Below are positions 1 through 8,895 of a stretch of 21,395 bases of DNA, one piece after another. Position numbers and translations under genes: made by a program. The notes beneath the pieces are model-generated. The model was not told the origin of the DNA. It made no database searches and worked only from the letters and a program-made list of their open reading frames with translations. The stretch comes from Prorocentrum cordatum (lineage: Eukaryota; Sar; Dinophyceae; Prorocentrales; Prorocentraceae): contig CAUYUJ010000882.1 in the NCBI GenBank assembly GCA_963575745.1, positions 75,001-96,395 on the forward strand, in the 5' to 3' direction. Position 1 is the stretch's first letter; each line of letters starts with the position of its first letter.

Positions 1-341
1 TGTGTCCGATGCGCACGGCGGCAGTGCCCAGAGCGCACTGGGGGGGGAGGGGGGGAGGGGGGGGCTATAATGCCCACTATGCCCAAAGCAATCAAGAAAC
101 ACGCTCCTGAGCCCATCCCCCCTAACGTCGCTCCCGAGGCAACTGTGATGACCCCGACCTAGAGCGCCCTCGGGCCTCTGGCGGGCTGATCTGTGCAATC
201 CCGGCGTGTTTCCTCCATTTCAGCCTCCAGCCCGAGATGTGCTCGCGTCGTAAGAAACCGGGGGCCCTTGCCAGGCCCCAGGACCATCAAAAACGCATCG
301 GGATGCAAAACTGGCCCTGGGGAAAGAGAGGCCTCCTAGAC
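1..341. other. Intergenic sequence with a G-tract
   Basis: No gene is recognisable here. Positions 40-64 are almost pure G broken by single A residues, in runs of eight, seven and nine G, which could form a G-quadruplex. The rest is ordinary mixed sequence leading into the foldback that begins at 342. Open frames crossing this stretch have no recognisable domain. Confidence 0.5.
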
Positions 342-511
342 GGGGTCCGAGTAGATGGGGTCGGAGGAGCGCGCCGCATCGCAGATGCATCGGCGACGTC
401 GGCGATCCATCGGCAACGCCGGCGCTGTGAAAATCGGGCTCCAATATCGAGCCGCATCGCCGAGGCATCTGCGATGCGGCGCGCTCCTCCGACCCCATCT
501 ACTCGGACCCC
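342..511. repeat. Foldback (inverted repeat) element with 47-bp perfect arms
   Basis: Positions 342-388 are the exact reverse complement of 465-511: 47 bp without mismatch, bounded by GGGGTCCGAG on one side and CTCGGACCCC on the other. Pairing continues with mismatches outward and inward, and the loop is about 76 nt. The loop carries ATCGGCGA-like words, which recur at 990-1020. Such a hairpin could be a MITE-like non-autonomous element, a foldback produced during replication, or a source of hairpin RNA. No clear target-site duplication is visible. Open frames through it read into both arms and are not convincing genes. Confidence 0.85.
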
Positions 512-524
512 ATCTGGGGGGCCC

Positions 525-556
525 AGGATGAGAGGATGAGAGGATGAGAGGATGAG

Positions 557-587
<31 letters not shown>

Positions 588-640
588 AGCAGGGGGAGGA
601 GGAGGAGGAGGAGGAGGAGGAGGAGGAGGAGAAGGAGGAG
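525..640. repeat. Purine microsatellite, GAGGAT then (GGA)n
   Basis: The tract begins with GAGGATGA units and passes into nearly pure GGA triplets, ending near 640. It is polypurine on the plus strand and starts directly after the foldback at 342-511. The poly-Arg and poly-Ser open frames across it are repeat artefacts. Confidence 0.95.
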
Positions 641-856
641 CGCATGGAAAATAACGGACATCGCATTTCTGCCTGCTTTTCCTCCACTCCGGCCTCCGTC
701 GGCCGTGTCGGGGCCCCAGGACGGAAGGAAGGATCGGGCGCCGCGCGAGGCCAGGGGGATCCTCCAGAGACGGGGGGCAAGGGCAGGGGCGACTGGCTCA
801 GGGGGGAGCCTCAAGGGGCCCCAGGACACACAAATAAATGCACACAAATAAAAGAA

Positions 857-931
857 TTCCCCATACTTTCCCATATTTTCTGGGTTTTTGTCTTCCCGCC
901 CAATTCCCATATTTTCCCATATTTTCTGGGG
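857..931. repeat. AT-rich direct repeat (TTTCCCATATTTTC)
   Basis: Two related copies, about 857-884 and 905-931, share the core CCCATATTTTCTGGG, and the second copy contains CCCATATTTTC twice. It is a short AT-rich pocket within GC-rich DNA, with CACAAATAAA words just upstream. No coding role is apparent. Confidence 0.7.
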
Positions 932-989
932 GATCGACGATTCATTGTGTCTGTGTGTTTTTTCTCCTCCTGGGAGCCATGGACCTAGA

Positions 990-1020
990 ATCGGCGATAC
1001 GTCGCCGATAGATCGGCGAT
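990..1020. repeat. Nested short palindromes of ATCGGCGAT
   Basis: ATCGGCGAT occurs at 990-998 and 1012-1020 with the reverse complement TCGCCGAT between them at 1002-1009. Either outer copy can pair with the middle one in a short-loop hairpin. The word GAATCGGCGATA also occurs at the left end of the inverted-repeat element starting at 18732, so the two may share an origin. Confidence 0.6.
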
Positions 1021-1427
1021 AGGCCCCCGATGGCAAGCTCGCGTGTTCCTGGGCCGGGGGGGGGGAAAGGGGGCAGGCCCCTGTCGGCGAGCAGTGGGCG
1101 GTGGGGTGTCGACCCCCCTCTGCCCCCTGAGCCTGTCCCACCCAAACGCTGCCCCTGAAGAGAACAGGACGGATCGCTTCTTGTCGTGCTGCTACACGCT
1201 GAAGGCACTGAATGAAGGATCAGGTGTCCGGGGTCCGGGAGCCCGCTGAACTCCCATCGTGGATTCACCGTGGGCCTCACCGCCGCCCTCATCAAGTAAG
1301 GAACCCTCAGGTGTCTGAAACCTCCTGGCCACTGTCCTGGACGAACGCCCCTGCTGTATCACCACTACCAACATTGCAATCATCACGCCGGGCAGGCCAG
1401 AGGCCAGGTTCGGACACTGGGGAGCCG

Positions 1428-2160
1428 ATGTACCTGCGAGAGCAAGACGGCCCCGCTGTTGAGGCGACGCTGGAGCCCGACGACATCAGCGTGAAGGTGA
1501 TCCAAGTGGCTGAGCTCGAGTCCAGGTTGCTCTGCCTGGCCGCCGAGCGAGTCGACGCGGAGGCCGCCGAGTGGAGCCTGAGGGCGGATTTCGGGGGCAA
1601 CCAGAGGGTGGCCGACGTAAAGGGCGAGGAGGCGCACATGGTCGCCGAGCGGAGCCTGGCGGCGGAGCTCGGGGGCAAGTCGCCCGCCCTTCTGAAGGAG
1701 GTCAAGGAGGAGCAGGCCTCGGAGCTCGGGGCAGCGGGCTCTGGCGCCCATCAGCGAGGACCGGGAGGCGATGCTGGAGACCGGCGTCATCAGCGGCAAC
1801 GGCGGGCTCGATGGCAGGCTGCTGGGAATGACGGACGAGAAGTTCGAGATCGATGTGTCCGCGGGCGGTTCCGACGGGCTGGCGCCATGATGCTGGCTCA
1901 CGCGGGATCTTGTGGCGGAGGACGAGGCCTTCGCGGAGGGATTCGCAGCTGGTTGGCGCCTCGTTGGGCGGGACGGCGCGGCAGTGATCTCGGAGAGCTC
2001 GGAGGTGGCCCCCATCGCGGCTGTGGCTGTAGGCCAGGTGCTGCGGAGGCGATGGCGCCAGAGGCGGGCCCTCGGGTGCTGGAAGAGCCGTGCGCGCACG
2101 GCCATGCGGCAGCTGGTCGACGTGCGGGGCGAACTGGGCGATATCTTGGGCATGTCCTGA
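1428..2160 (+). pseudogene. Broken gene candidate, unknown protein
   Basis: I do not recognise a family. From an ATG at 1428 one frame runs to about 1743 with a mixed, charged composition unlike the surrounding repeat frames. It contains stretches such as EPDDISVKVIQVAELESR and LLKEVKEEQASEL that could form helices or a coiled coil, and a loose internal repeat (AEWSLRADFGG and AERSLAAELGG). Near 1743 the sensible reading moves to another frame (APISEDREAMLETGV...), meets a TGA at 1888-1890, then continues (DLVAEDEAFAEGFAAGW...) to a TGA at 2158-2160. Together the pieces would make roughly 240 residues. The frame change plus the internal stop suggest a pseudogene, but an unrecognised non-canonical intron cannot be excluded. 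The opposite strand is also open for a long way, but its composition (Ser/Pro/Arg) looks like a shadow. Confidence 0.35.
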
Positions 2161-2299
2161 GATGGCCGCAGCAGCTGTGGCTGTGGCGAGGCTCCCGAAG
2201 GGGCGCGCCAGCACGTCGGGGCTGACTGCGCGGAGATGGCGGCCACGTGGACGCCGTGGGTTGATCACCGCGCGCTACGTGCGGCACGGCGTAGGGGTT

Positions 2300-2333
<34 letters not shown>

Positions 2334-2373
2334 CATACACATACGCACACACACATATATATGTATATACATA

Positions 2374-2406
<33 letters not shown>

Positions 2407-2427
2407 ACATATATATATATGTATATC
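2300..2427. repeat. (CA)n/(TA)n dinucleotide microsatellite
   Basis: A CA run passes into TA repeats interspersed with TATGTATA and CACACAC blocks, ending near 2427. The tract is strongly AT-rich compared with its flanks and separates the broken gene candidate from the minisatellite that follows. Confidence 0.95.
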
Positions 2428-2850
2428 CAAGCCTCCAGATGGGCCTCTTGGGGCCTCCTGGGGGCCTCTCGGGGCCGAGGGCTCGAAATGTCCGTTCGGG
2501 TCTTCCATCTGGGGCCCCTCTTGGAGCCGTCTTGGGGGCCTGTTGGGCCGTCTTGGGCGCCTCGTGGGTTGTCTTGGGGCCCTCCTGTGCCGTTCTGGGG
2601 CCTTCTTGCAGGCTTCTTGGGCGGTTCGTGGGCGATCTCGGGATCCGCTTGGGCTGTCTTGGAGCGTCGGGAAACCGAAGAGGCGAGACCGCCCAAATCC
2701 TTCAGACACCCAAGGGGAATGCAAGTTTGTTGCCTCTTGGGGCCCTCATGGGGGGCCTCTTGAAGGCCTCTTGGGGCGCCTTGGGGGCATCTTCGGCCGT
2801 CTTGAGGCCGTCTTCGGCGTGTGGGGGCCTTCTAAGCCGGCGTGAGGCCC
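2428..2850 (+). repeat. GGCCTCTTGGGG-type minisatellite, block 1
   Basis: Degenerate tandem units of about 12-15 bp built on GGCCTCTTGGGG, GGGCCGTCTTGGG and GGGGCCTTCTTG. All three frames of both strands stay open for long stretches, giving low-complexity proteins (LLGASWG-like on plus, RPQEAPR-like on minus), so they should not be taken as genes. The same motif recurs at 3655-3800 in this orientation and at 5192-5345 and about 12545-12640 in the opposite orientation. Confidence 0.8.
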
Positions 2851-3523
2851 TCGTGGGCGCGACAGAGTGGCGCGACAAGCCGCGACCAGCCCCAGAGGGC
2901 CCGCGGGGAACCCTGGAAGATTTGGCAAATTTGGGTCCCGGCCCCTCGAAGAGTCTTCAGGATTGAGGACTGAGGCACCAGGGGACCGAACAAGGGACCT
3001 GCGGACATTCCAACTCGTGCCTCAAGAGCACGGTGGCAGATGTCATGATCGAGCATAAGTTGATATCACGTAGTCGAAGGGTATAGCGTGCAGCAGCGAC
3101 TGATTATCGGCGCTTTATCGAACGCGAACAACATGCGAACCGACGCAAGGCTGGCCACAGGACTGAAACGTACATGAATAAACAGGAAAGAGCCGAGCGT
3201 AACGTGATTCAGTTGAGTGCAGCAGCGGCCAGGCGACGGCGTTTTACCAAACGCAACGCGCGCGCGCAGCTCAGGTTGTGCACAGTGACAAGCAACGCCA
3301 GGCTCGGGAGCAAACGACGAAGGGTTCGGTGAGGATCCTTCGAAGCAACATCGTTCTCTATCCGCCGCTTGAATATCTACATGGTCTGAGAGCTCTCTGG
3401 CCGTCCCGCGGCCGCTTCCTCCGGCCTTCCTGCCCCTCCCTTGACTCTCGCCGCAGTTGGCCACTGGACGCGTCCCGCCGTTGGCCAGACCGCTTGTTGG
3501 GCCCACCTCGCAGCAGACCAAGC
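2851..3523. other. Stretch with no recognisable gene
   Basis: This is mixed sequence between the minisatellite and the next microsatellite. Open frames of up to about 150 codons exist on the minus strand (3066-3521) but show no domain and no composition distinguishing them from chance. I see no RNA gene and no strong repeat. Confidence 0.5.
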
Positions 3524-3597
3524 ACGTGTATGTGTGTGTGCGCGCGCGTGCATGTGTGAGAGAGAGAGAGAGATAGAAAGAGAGAGAGAGAGAGAGA
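3524..3597. repeat. (TG)n-(CG)n-(GA)n microsatellite
   Basis: A compound dinucleotide tract runs through TGTGTG, CGCGCG and then a long GAGAGA stretch with two interruptions, ending near 3597. Confidence 0.95.
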
Positions 3598-3654
3598 ATG
3601 GGGTTAGCGTGTTTATTTAATCGCTTCGCTCATTCCGCCGGCCCTCGAGCGCTC

Positions 3655-3800
3655 TATGGGGCCTGTTTGAAGCCTCTTGGGGGCCTCTTTGGGGCCTCCT
3701 AGGGGCCTCTTGGGGGCCCCTTGGGGGTCTCTTGGGGCTCCTCGGCGGCGTCTTGGGCTCCCCTGGGGCCTCTTGGAGGGCTCTTGGGAGCCCCTTGGGG
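3655..3800 (+). repeat. GGCCTCTTGGGG-type minisatellite, block 2
   Basis: Tandem degenerate units of close to 12 bp (GGCCTCTTGGGG, GGCCTCTTTGGG, CCCCTTGGGGGT and similar), same orientation as block 1. The minus-strand frame gives a repeat of roughly GPQEAPRRPQ type, typical of translated repeat DNA rather than a gene. Confidence 0.8.
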
Positions 3801-3823
3801 CAGGAGGGGGTGTAGTCGATTTC

Positions 3824-3863
3824 AGCCACCCCCTCGGAGGCCACGATCCTCGTGAGGGGTGGC
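3824..3863. repeat. Imperfect hairpin
   Basis: GCCACCCCCTCGGAGG pairs imperfectly with CCTCGTGAGGGGTGGC across an 8-nt loop, immediately after minisatellite block 2. Function unknown. Confidence 0.5.
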
Positions 3864-4317
3864 GAAAAATAGCCTCCCCCCTGGGGATCGCCCGGGGGTC
3901 AGCTGGGGATCGGCCGGGGTACTTTTCGTCCGGGGGCCCCCAGGGGCCGCCCCGCGCGCGCGAACTAGAAATATCATTAGTAGTTACCGGAGGTCTTAGC
4001 ACGCCTCTGGCCCGTTGGGCCGGCGAATTTCTTATCCTCTTGGCCCGCCCTTGTGGCCACGGTTGGATATGTCGAGATCCTGGCCAGATTTTTGGCGATT
4101 CGATGAATCGCGCCCACGTTATTTTTGCTCTTTTCAGCATCAGGGGTCCTGGTCTGGGCCCTGGGGTAATCAGAAAACTGTCTCAGGATGAGACGCCAGT
4201 CCCCAGGAAGGGGTCGAGAGAGTGTGGGGGCCCAGGTCGTGCCAAAAGCTGGCAACTGTCCACCGCCAGGCAAGTGCAAGCTGGGAGCATAACGCACAGA
4301 GAGTAAACGCTGCGGAT
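3864..4317. other. Stretch with no recognisable gene
   Basis: Single-copy-looking sequence without a clear gene. A small hairpin, GCGATTC/GAATCGC with a 3-nt loop, lies near 4094-4110. A long minus-strand open frame covering 3977-5179 crosses this stretch, but here it has no recognisable domain. Confidence 0.4.
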
Positions 4318-4506
4318 CGAGAGGATAGGATGAGGTGGAGGATACGATGAGGATAGGATAGAGATAGAGTGAAGGATGAGGATGGGAATGAGGATGAGGA
4401 TGAGGATGATGATGATGATGATGATGAAGAGGATGAGTATGATGATGTTGATGAATGATGATGATGAGGAGGAGGAGTGAGGGATGAGAGGAGGAGGAGG
4501 AGGAGA
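4318..4506. repeat. GGATGA/GAT/GGA compound microsatellite
   Basis: Degenerate GGATGA and GGATA units pass into (GAT)n and then (GGA)n, purine-biased on the plus strand. On the minus strand it reads as poly-Ser/His/Ile depending on frame. It lies inside the long minus-strand open frame that begins at the spliced-leader relic and would interrupt any real protein. Confidence 0.95.
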
Positions 4507-4539
4507 CGTGAGGTGGGACGCTTGTTGCTGCGGAGAGAA

Positions 4540-5169
4540 ACAGGAGACCCAACAGCAGAGGAAGGACGCGGGAGAATGGATCCCACGCCGACGGGCAGCG
4601 GGTTGCTTCTCGCAGTCTCCCGTGGCCCAGAGCGTGCGCACCCCTGGGGGCCACGACCTTGGAGCACAGCATGCGCCTAGCGGCGCCTGCGCCCGCTGCC
4701 CCTGCACGCCCACGGCTTGCTCGGACAGGGCAAACCTGCGCGCCCAGCCTCGGCCCGCCCGCGGCCCACTCCAGTGCCGCCGCTGACGCCTTCACGAAGC
4801 CGCCCGCAGGCACGCGCTCCGCGTGCTTCGCTGCATTGCGCCGCCGCCTGGCCGCGCCAGACACCCGGCGCCCAGCAGCCCGGCACTGCAGCGCTGGCCG
4901 AGAGGCTAGCTCCCGATCGCGCCACGACCCTGGGGCACTGCCTGCGCCCACGGCCGCCCGAAGGGCCGCCTCGCAGGCCGCACGAGCCCGCGCCCGCGCC
5001 GCGCGGCGAGCGGCGGTGGGCCCCAGCGACGCCGCCTCAGCCTCCCGCCACGCCGCGGGCCGCCATCGCCTCTCGACGGGCGGCCCCCCGCAGCCATCTC
5101 CTTCAGCTCCTCTGCGAGCTCGCGCAGCCGCCTTGCCCCGCGACGGACGGAGAGAGGGACGGAAACCAG
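4540..5169 (-). pseudogene. Possible body of a spliced-leader-bearing retrogene
   Basis: Reading leftward from the leader relic, the minus strand is GC-rich and open for a long way. No ATG occurs at the leader itself. The first ATG downstream is near 5097 and opens only 63 codons, in a frame where LRELAEELKEM precedes it. Another frame, open from the leader to beyond 4550, is Ala/Arg-rich with a GC-rich third position and includes WREAEAASLGPTAARRAAR and FVKASAAALEWAAGG. A combination of the two frames, and so an old frameshift, is possible. No domain is recognised, and the frame ends in microsatellite at about 4506. The leader makes a transcribed ancestor likely; the protein reading itself is weak. 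Confidence 0.25.
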
Positions 5170-5191
5170 CTTGAGCCAAAATGGCTACGGA
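5170..5191 (-). other. Relic dinoflagellate spliced leader (dinoSL)
   Basis: On the minus strand these 22 bases match the conserved dinoflagellate spliced leader in full: a variable first base (here T), then CCGTAGCC, ATTTT and GGCTCAAG. The leader is normally added to nuclear mRNAs by trans-splicing. The bases after the final G are CTGGTTTCC rather than the GT donor expected in a spliced-leader RNA gene. I therefore read it as the 5' end of a spliced mRNA that was reverse-transcribed and reinserted. It abuts minisatellite block 3 on its upstream side. An exact 21-base match to the fixed part is very unlikely by chance in 21 kb. Confidence 0.9.
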
Positions 5192-5400
5192 GGCCCCTCA
5201 GGAGGCCCCAAGAGGCCCCCAAGAGGTTCCAAGAGGCCCCCAAGAGGCCCCCAAAAGGCGCCAAGAGGCACCGAAGAGGCCCCCAGGAAGCCGCGAAGAG
5301 GCCCCCAAGGGCTCCCAACAGGCCTCCAAGCGGCTCTCCAGAGTCCCGAAAATTAACCCCAATAGGTCCCCGGGAGCATTCCAAAAAGACCCCAAGAAGC
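5192..5400 (-). repeat. GGCCTCTTGGGG-type minisatellite, block 3 (inverted)
   Basis: The plus strand reads AAGAGGCCCCC in tandem with 10-12 bp spacing, the reverse complement of blocks 1 and 2. It is most regular to about 5345 and fades by 5400. It begins at the base next to the spliced-leader relic. The plus-strand frames give QEAPRGP-type repeats with no independent evidence of being protein. Confidence 0.8.
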
Positions 5401-5640
5401 ATGAGGACTCTGACCCATAACCCAGGCACGGTGGCGGGAGGGGCCGAAGGCCATTGAATACTTTGTGATGTTCTGTTCTGATCTGGACGGGTCGGCGTTA
5501 CGTCGTGACGCCTGTCACGTTTGATACGTCGTCCAAACGGTCGTTGGTGCGCCTCTTTGTTCCTGTGGCCAGCCTGACATCGGCGCGCACGTGGCGTTTG
5601 GTAGGGCGCCTTGAATCGGTCGCTGACGCTTTATCTTCTG
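5401..5640. other. Stretch with no recognisable gene
   Basis: Unique-looking transitional sequence between the minisatellite and the AT-richer island. No gene, RNA or strong repeat is seen. Confidence 0.5.
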
Positions 5641-6326
5641 GTGTATTCATCAGTGCTCGACTTCGGACGGTTTGAATCTACCATATCACATTACGTTCTG
5701 AAATGCCCTCATACACAATGTTATAGTACACTATGTCCTGCTATGTTGTGTTACGCTCACCCCCGTTATGTCATGTACTACTCAACAGCATCATACCACA
5801 AACTATTGTACTGACTGGTATGACCAATGATATCCGTTTGCGCGTCGGGTGTAGTCTCGCCCCCTTCTTTAGTACAAGCATGAGATTTGACGATATTGTG
5901 ATATCCCAATCATGGTTACAATATGATTCACCGTTACCTGATGATGGCGCTGCATGTTTATGGGATTGCACTTCACTTCTGGCATGCTTGACACTCTTAA
6001 TCACAAATCCATGGCATCGCCGTGTAATGCATGTACATTGTGGTATGTATAGTTCGCCTGTTGCTGGCACTTACTATGCTATGCCGCTGCCATATTTCTA
6101 GATCCACCACTGATATGCGAAGCCATGTGCAGGATGGCTATGTACTACTCCTCTGGTCTGTCTGCTATCGTGTATGTGATTCCATCCCGATGTAGAACAC
6201 AGTATGATATGAAATGCGATGGCAGGGAAGCATGATTCTTCACATGTGTGAGATCCTAGTATGGTGTGCTACACAGTCGCTGCTGCAGCGGCAGCTGAAG
6301 TAGGACGAGTATGGTATAGTATATAT
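5641..6326. repeat. Decayed TATGN pentamer region, left part
   Basis: Words such as GCTATG, TTATG, GTATG and TGATATG recur at irregular multiples of about five bases, and base composition is more AT-rich than the flanks. It looks like a diverged pentanucleotide satellite. Open frames here (for example 5733-6101 on plus) are Cys/Tyr/His/Met-rich, as the repeat predicts, and are not convincing genes. Confidence 0.55.
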
Positions 6327-6430
6327 GGTCCAGGGCTTTGCCCTCCACCCTCCCGCCCCCCGCCTCCCCCCCAATGCTGATGCCATTGCCCCCCCCCCCC
6401 CGCGCGATGATCCCCCCCGCCCCCCCCTGT
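6327..6430. repeat. C-rich low-complexity tract
   Basis: Several runs of six to fourteen C on the plus strand, with G-quadruplex potential on the minus strand. It starts with a small hairpin, AGGGC-TTT-GCCCT, and leads into the 80-bp duplication. Confidence 0.8.
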
Positions 6431-6592
6431 GGGCGTGGCGTGGTGCTGCGCTGCGGTGCCCCCCTCTCCCCCCCTGTGGATGTGGTGTGGTGCTGTGGTG
6501 GTTCAGAGGTGGGCGTGGCGTGGTGCTGCGCTGCGGTGCCCCCCTCCCCCCCCCCCTGTGGATGTGGTGTGGTGCTGTGGTGGTTCAGAGGT
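6431..6592. repeat. Tandem duplication, 80-bp unit
   Basis: The segment beginning GGGCGTGGCGTGGTGCTGCG at 6431 is repeated at 6511. The copies (80 and 82 bp) are nearly identical and differ mainly in the length of a C run. The second copy runs straight into the (GTC)n tract. High identity points to a recent duplication. Confidence 0.9.
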
Positions 6593-6864
<272 letters not shown>

Positions 6865-6936
6865 CTGGGACCATAACATCTTGGGGGGGGAGGGCCCGAG
6901 AAATCCTGGGACCATACCATCTGGGGGGGGGGCCCG
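6865..6936. repeat. Direct repeat of CTGGGACCATA plus G-tract
   Basis: CTGGGACCATAACATCT followed by a G run and GGCCCG is repeated about 41 bp later as CTGGGACCATACCATCT, with a G run and GGCCCG again. It forms the right edge of the segment that interrupts the TATGN region. Confidence 0.8.
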
Positions 6937-6956
6937 TGGGCCCGGAGCCCGGGATC

Positions 6957-7930
6957 ATATATGCTCTCGTGTGCCCCGCTCTGTCACAATGTGCGTTGCG
7001 CTGTTAGGGTGTGGCATGTGGTGTGATAGTGTGGCATGTGCTAGCCTCTTCTGTCATGCTATTGTACACTCTAGGTTGATGTGTGATGATATGATGTGTT
7101 ATGCGATGACCCGTTCAATATAGTTAGCTGTTGTATGGTATGGTATGGGATGTCTGTGTAAATTTTTGTATACGCTGTTGTAGTGTTAGCAGTCGCAAAA
7201 CCTATGGTGTGTCGTGTTATGCCATACTCTGTAACGCCCCACCCTGCAACAGTATGGACTACAATGGTATGGTAATGTGTGTTATGCGATGCTGTGCTAT
7301 GTTATGCCCTGGTCTGTCATACGGCAGTGGGAAACAATTACTGAACACTCCCCCTCCCCCCAAAACTCAAAGCTGGCACGCGCGGGGGAGACAGCGGTCG
7401 AGGAGCAACTCATCAGACCCACCACCAACTTTGAACATTGGGGGGAGGGGGAGGCGTTGACAGATGAATGTGGCATGAGTGTTCGCTATTTTTTCCGAGG
7501 CATGTAGGTCTGGTATGGGTATTGTGCTGTGCTAAGACAAGTTCATTGTCATGGTGCGGTCTCTTAGAATGTAATGTTAGCATAACATAATGATCTACGC
7601 GTTCGTGATAGATTGTGCTCGCTGCGGGAGTGGTAGCGGTAGTAGAACAGCTATGGTATGTTCTGGTATGCCCTCTACGGTATACAATGTTATGGTCCGC
7701 TCTGTCTCGATACGCATTATTATGGTATGGTACAGTGATGCTGTGTTATGCGATGCTATGATACGCCATGCTATCGCTTGGTATGATGTGTCCAGCTATG
7801 CTTGGACATTATGATATGAGATGGTGTGCCTACGACTATATGATATGTTATGTCAGGAGGTGTGTGTGTGTGTGTTGTGATGTGTGCCTGGTTTTGCCAT
7901 ATTATTGACAACGAGTAGTCATGCCTCTTT
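6957..7930. repeat. Decayed TATGN pentamer region, right part
   Basis: The same AT-richer composition and recurrent TATG words as at 5641-6326. Clear pentamer runs remain at 7131-7148 (GTATGGTATGGTATGGG) and 7740-7790 (TTATGCGATGCTATGATACG). The foldback at 7348-7453 lies inside it. No gene recognised. Confidence 0.55.
7348..7453. repeat. Foldback element with about 29-bp arms
   Basis: Positions 7348-7376 (CTCCCCCTCCCCCC then AAAACTCAAAGCTGG) are complementary to 7425-7453 at about 25 of 29 positions, with a loop of about 48 nt. The G/C-rich ends and size of about 106 bp resemble the other foldbacks in this window. No target duplication is evident. Confidence 0.7.
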
Positions 7931-8033
7931 GCTTGTGCGCTGGGACGCCTGGACGGCGTGACGCCATGACGCCTCCCCATCGGGGCTGCCTGGTATGCAG
8001 GGTGTCGTTATTCGTCGAGGACGCGAGGCGGGA

Positions 8034-8119
8034 CACTCAGGGAGTCCTGGGACCCTGTGAGGTCTGACGACCGCGGTACTCAGGGATTCCCAGGATCCTG
8101 TGGGGTCTGGCGACTGCGG
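8034..8119. repeat. Tandem duplication, 43-bp unit
   Basis: CACTCAGGGAGTCCTGGGAC... at 8034-8076 is repeated as TACTCAGGGATTCCCAGGAT... at 8077-8119, with shared segments TGTGAGGTCTG/TGTGGGGTCTG and CGACCGCGG/CGACTGCGG. Two diverged copies lie head to tail. Confidence 0.8.
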
Positions 8120-8396
8120 CATGCGGGGAGGGCAGGCGGGAGTTCTTCTCTCAAAATCTAACGGCCCGAGCCTGTCGGGCGGGAAAAGCACGTACAAACG
8201 CGTGCCATGTGAAGCAGTCAGAGACGAAGGCTGTTAATGAGCCCAGCCAAGGACACTGCTGGTGGACAGTCGGCGGCTTCCCCGGTCGAGGCCTCAGGGC
8301 GCAGGCCGCGGAAGTAGTGGCGTGGCGGCCGGCGGCCGGCGGCGTCGGGCGAGGCGGCTGGAAAGCTGCCTCGAGGGGAGGGGCCTCCTCCCACCT
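8120..8396. other. Stretch with no recognisable gene
   Basis: GC-rich sequence between the 43-bp duplication and the CTC tract. An open frame starting in it continues as poly-Pro/Leu/Ser through the CTC repeat, so its length is not evidence of coding. Confidence 0.5.
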
Positions 8397-8795
8397 CCAA
8401 CTTCTCCTCCTCCTCATCGCCCGTCCCCCTTCTCCTCCTCCTCCTCCTCATCATCATGCTCCACTTCCTCCTCGTCCTCCTCCTCCTCCTCATCATCATC
8501 ATCCTCCTCATCCTCCGTTCTTCCTCTTCCCATCTTCCCTTTTCGTCCCGCTCCCCTCCTCCTCCACTCCTCCTCCACTCCATCCCAGCCTACTTAGCCT
8601 ACTTGCTCTGGTTCTCCTCCTCCCTTCATACTCCTCCTCCTCCTCCTCCTCCTCATCCCTTCCTCCTCCTCCCTTCTTCCTCCTCCTCCCTTCCTCATCC
8701 TTCTCCTCCCTTCTTCCTCCTCTTCCTCCTCCTCCTGCTCCTCTTCCTCCTCCTCCTCTTCCTCCGCCTCCTCTGCCTCATCCTCCTTCTCTTGA
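8397..8795. repeat. (CTC)n/(TCC)n polypyrimidine tract, left of gap
   Basis: About 400 bp of pyrimidine triplets on the plus strand, with CATCAT and CTTCC variants and a short non-repetitive break near 8582-8620. Polypurine on the minus strand. It runs into the assembly gap. Confidence 0.95.
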
Positions 8796-8895
8796 NNNNN
8801 NNNNNNNNNNNNNNNNNNNNNNNNNNNNNNNNNNNNNNNNNNNNNNNNNNNNNNNNNNNNNNNNNNNNNNNNNNNNNNNNNNNNNNNNNNNNNNN
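8796..8895. other. Assembly gap (100 N)
   Basis: Exactly 100 N with CTC repeats on both sides. A round 100 is a common placeholder, so the real length is probably unknown. Any frame spanning it is unsupported. Confidence 0.98.

Noticed and set aside
287-1141. Long minus-strand open frame of 284 codons
   Set aside because: It crosses the perfect inverted repeat and the GGA microsatellite; its Leu and Ser runs come from repeat DNA and no domain is visible.
5170-5191. Spliced-leader RNA gene
   Set aside because: The leader is followed by CTGGTTTCC instead of a GT splice donor, and no Sm-site-bearing short RNA gene is apparent.
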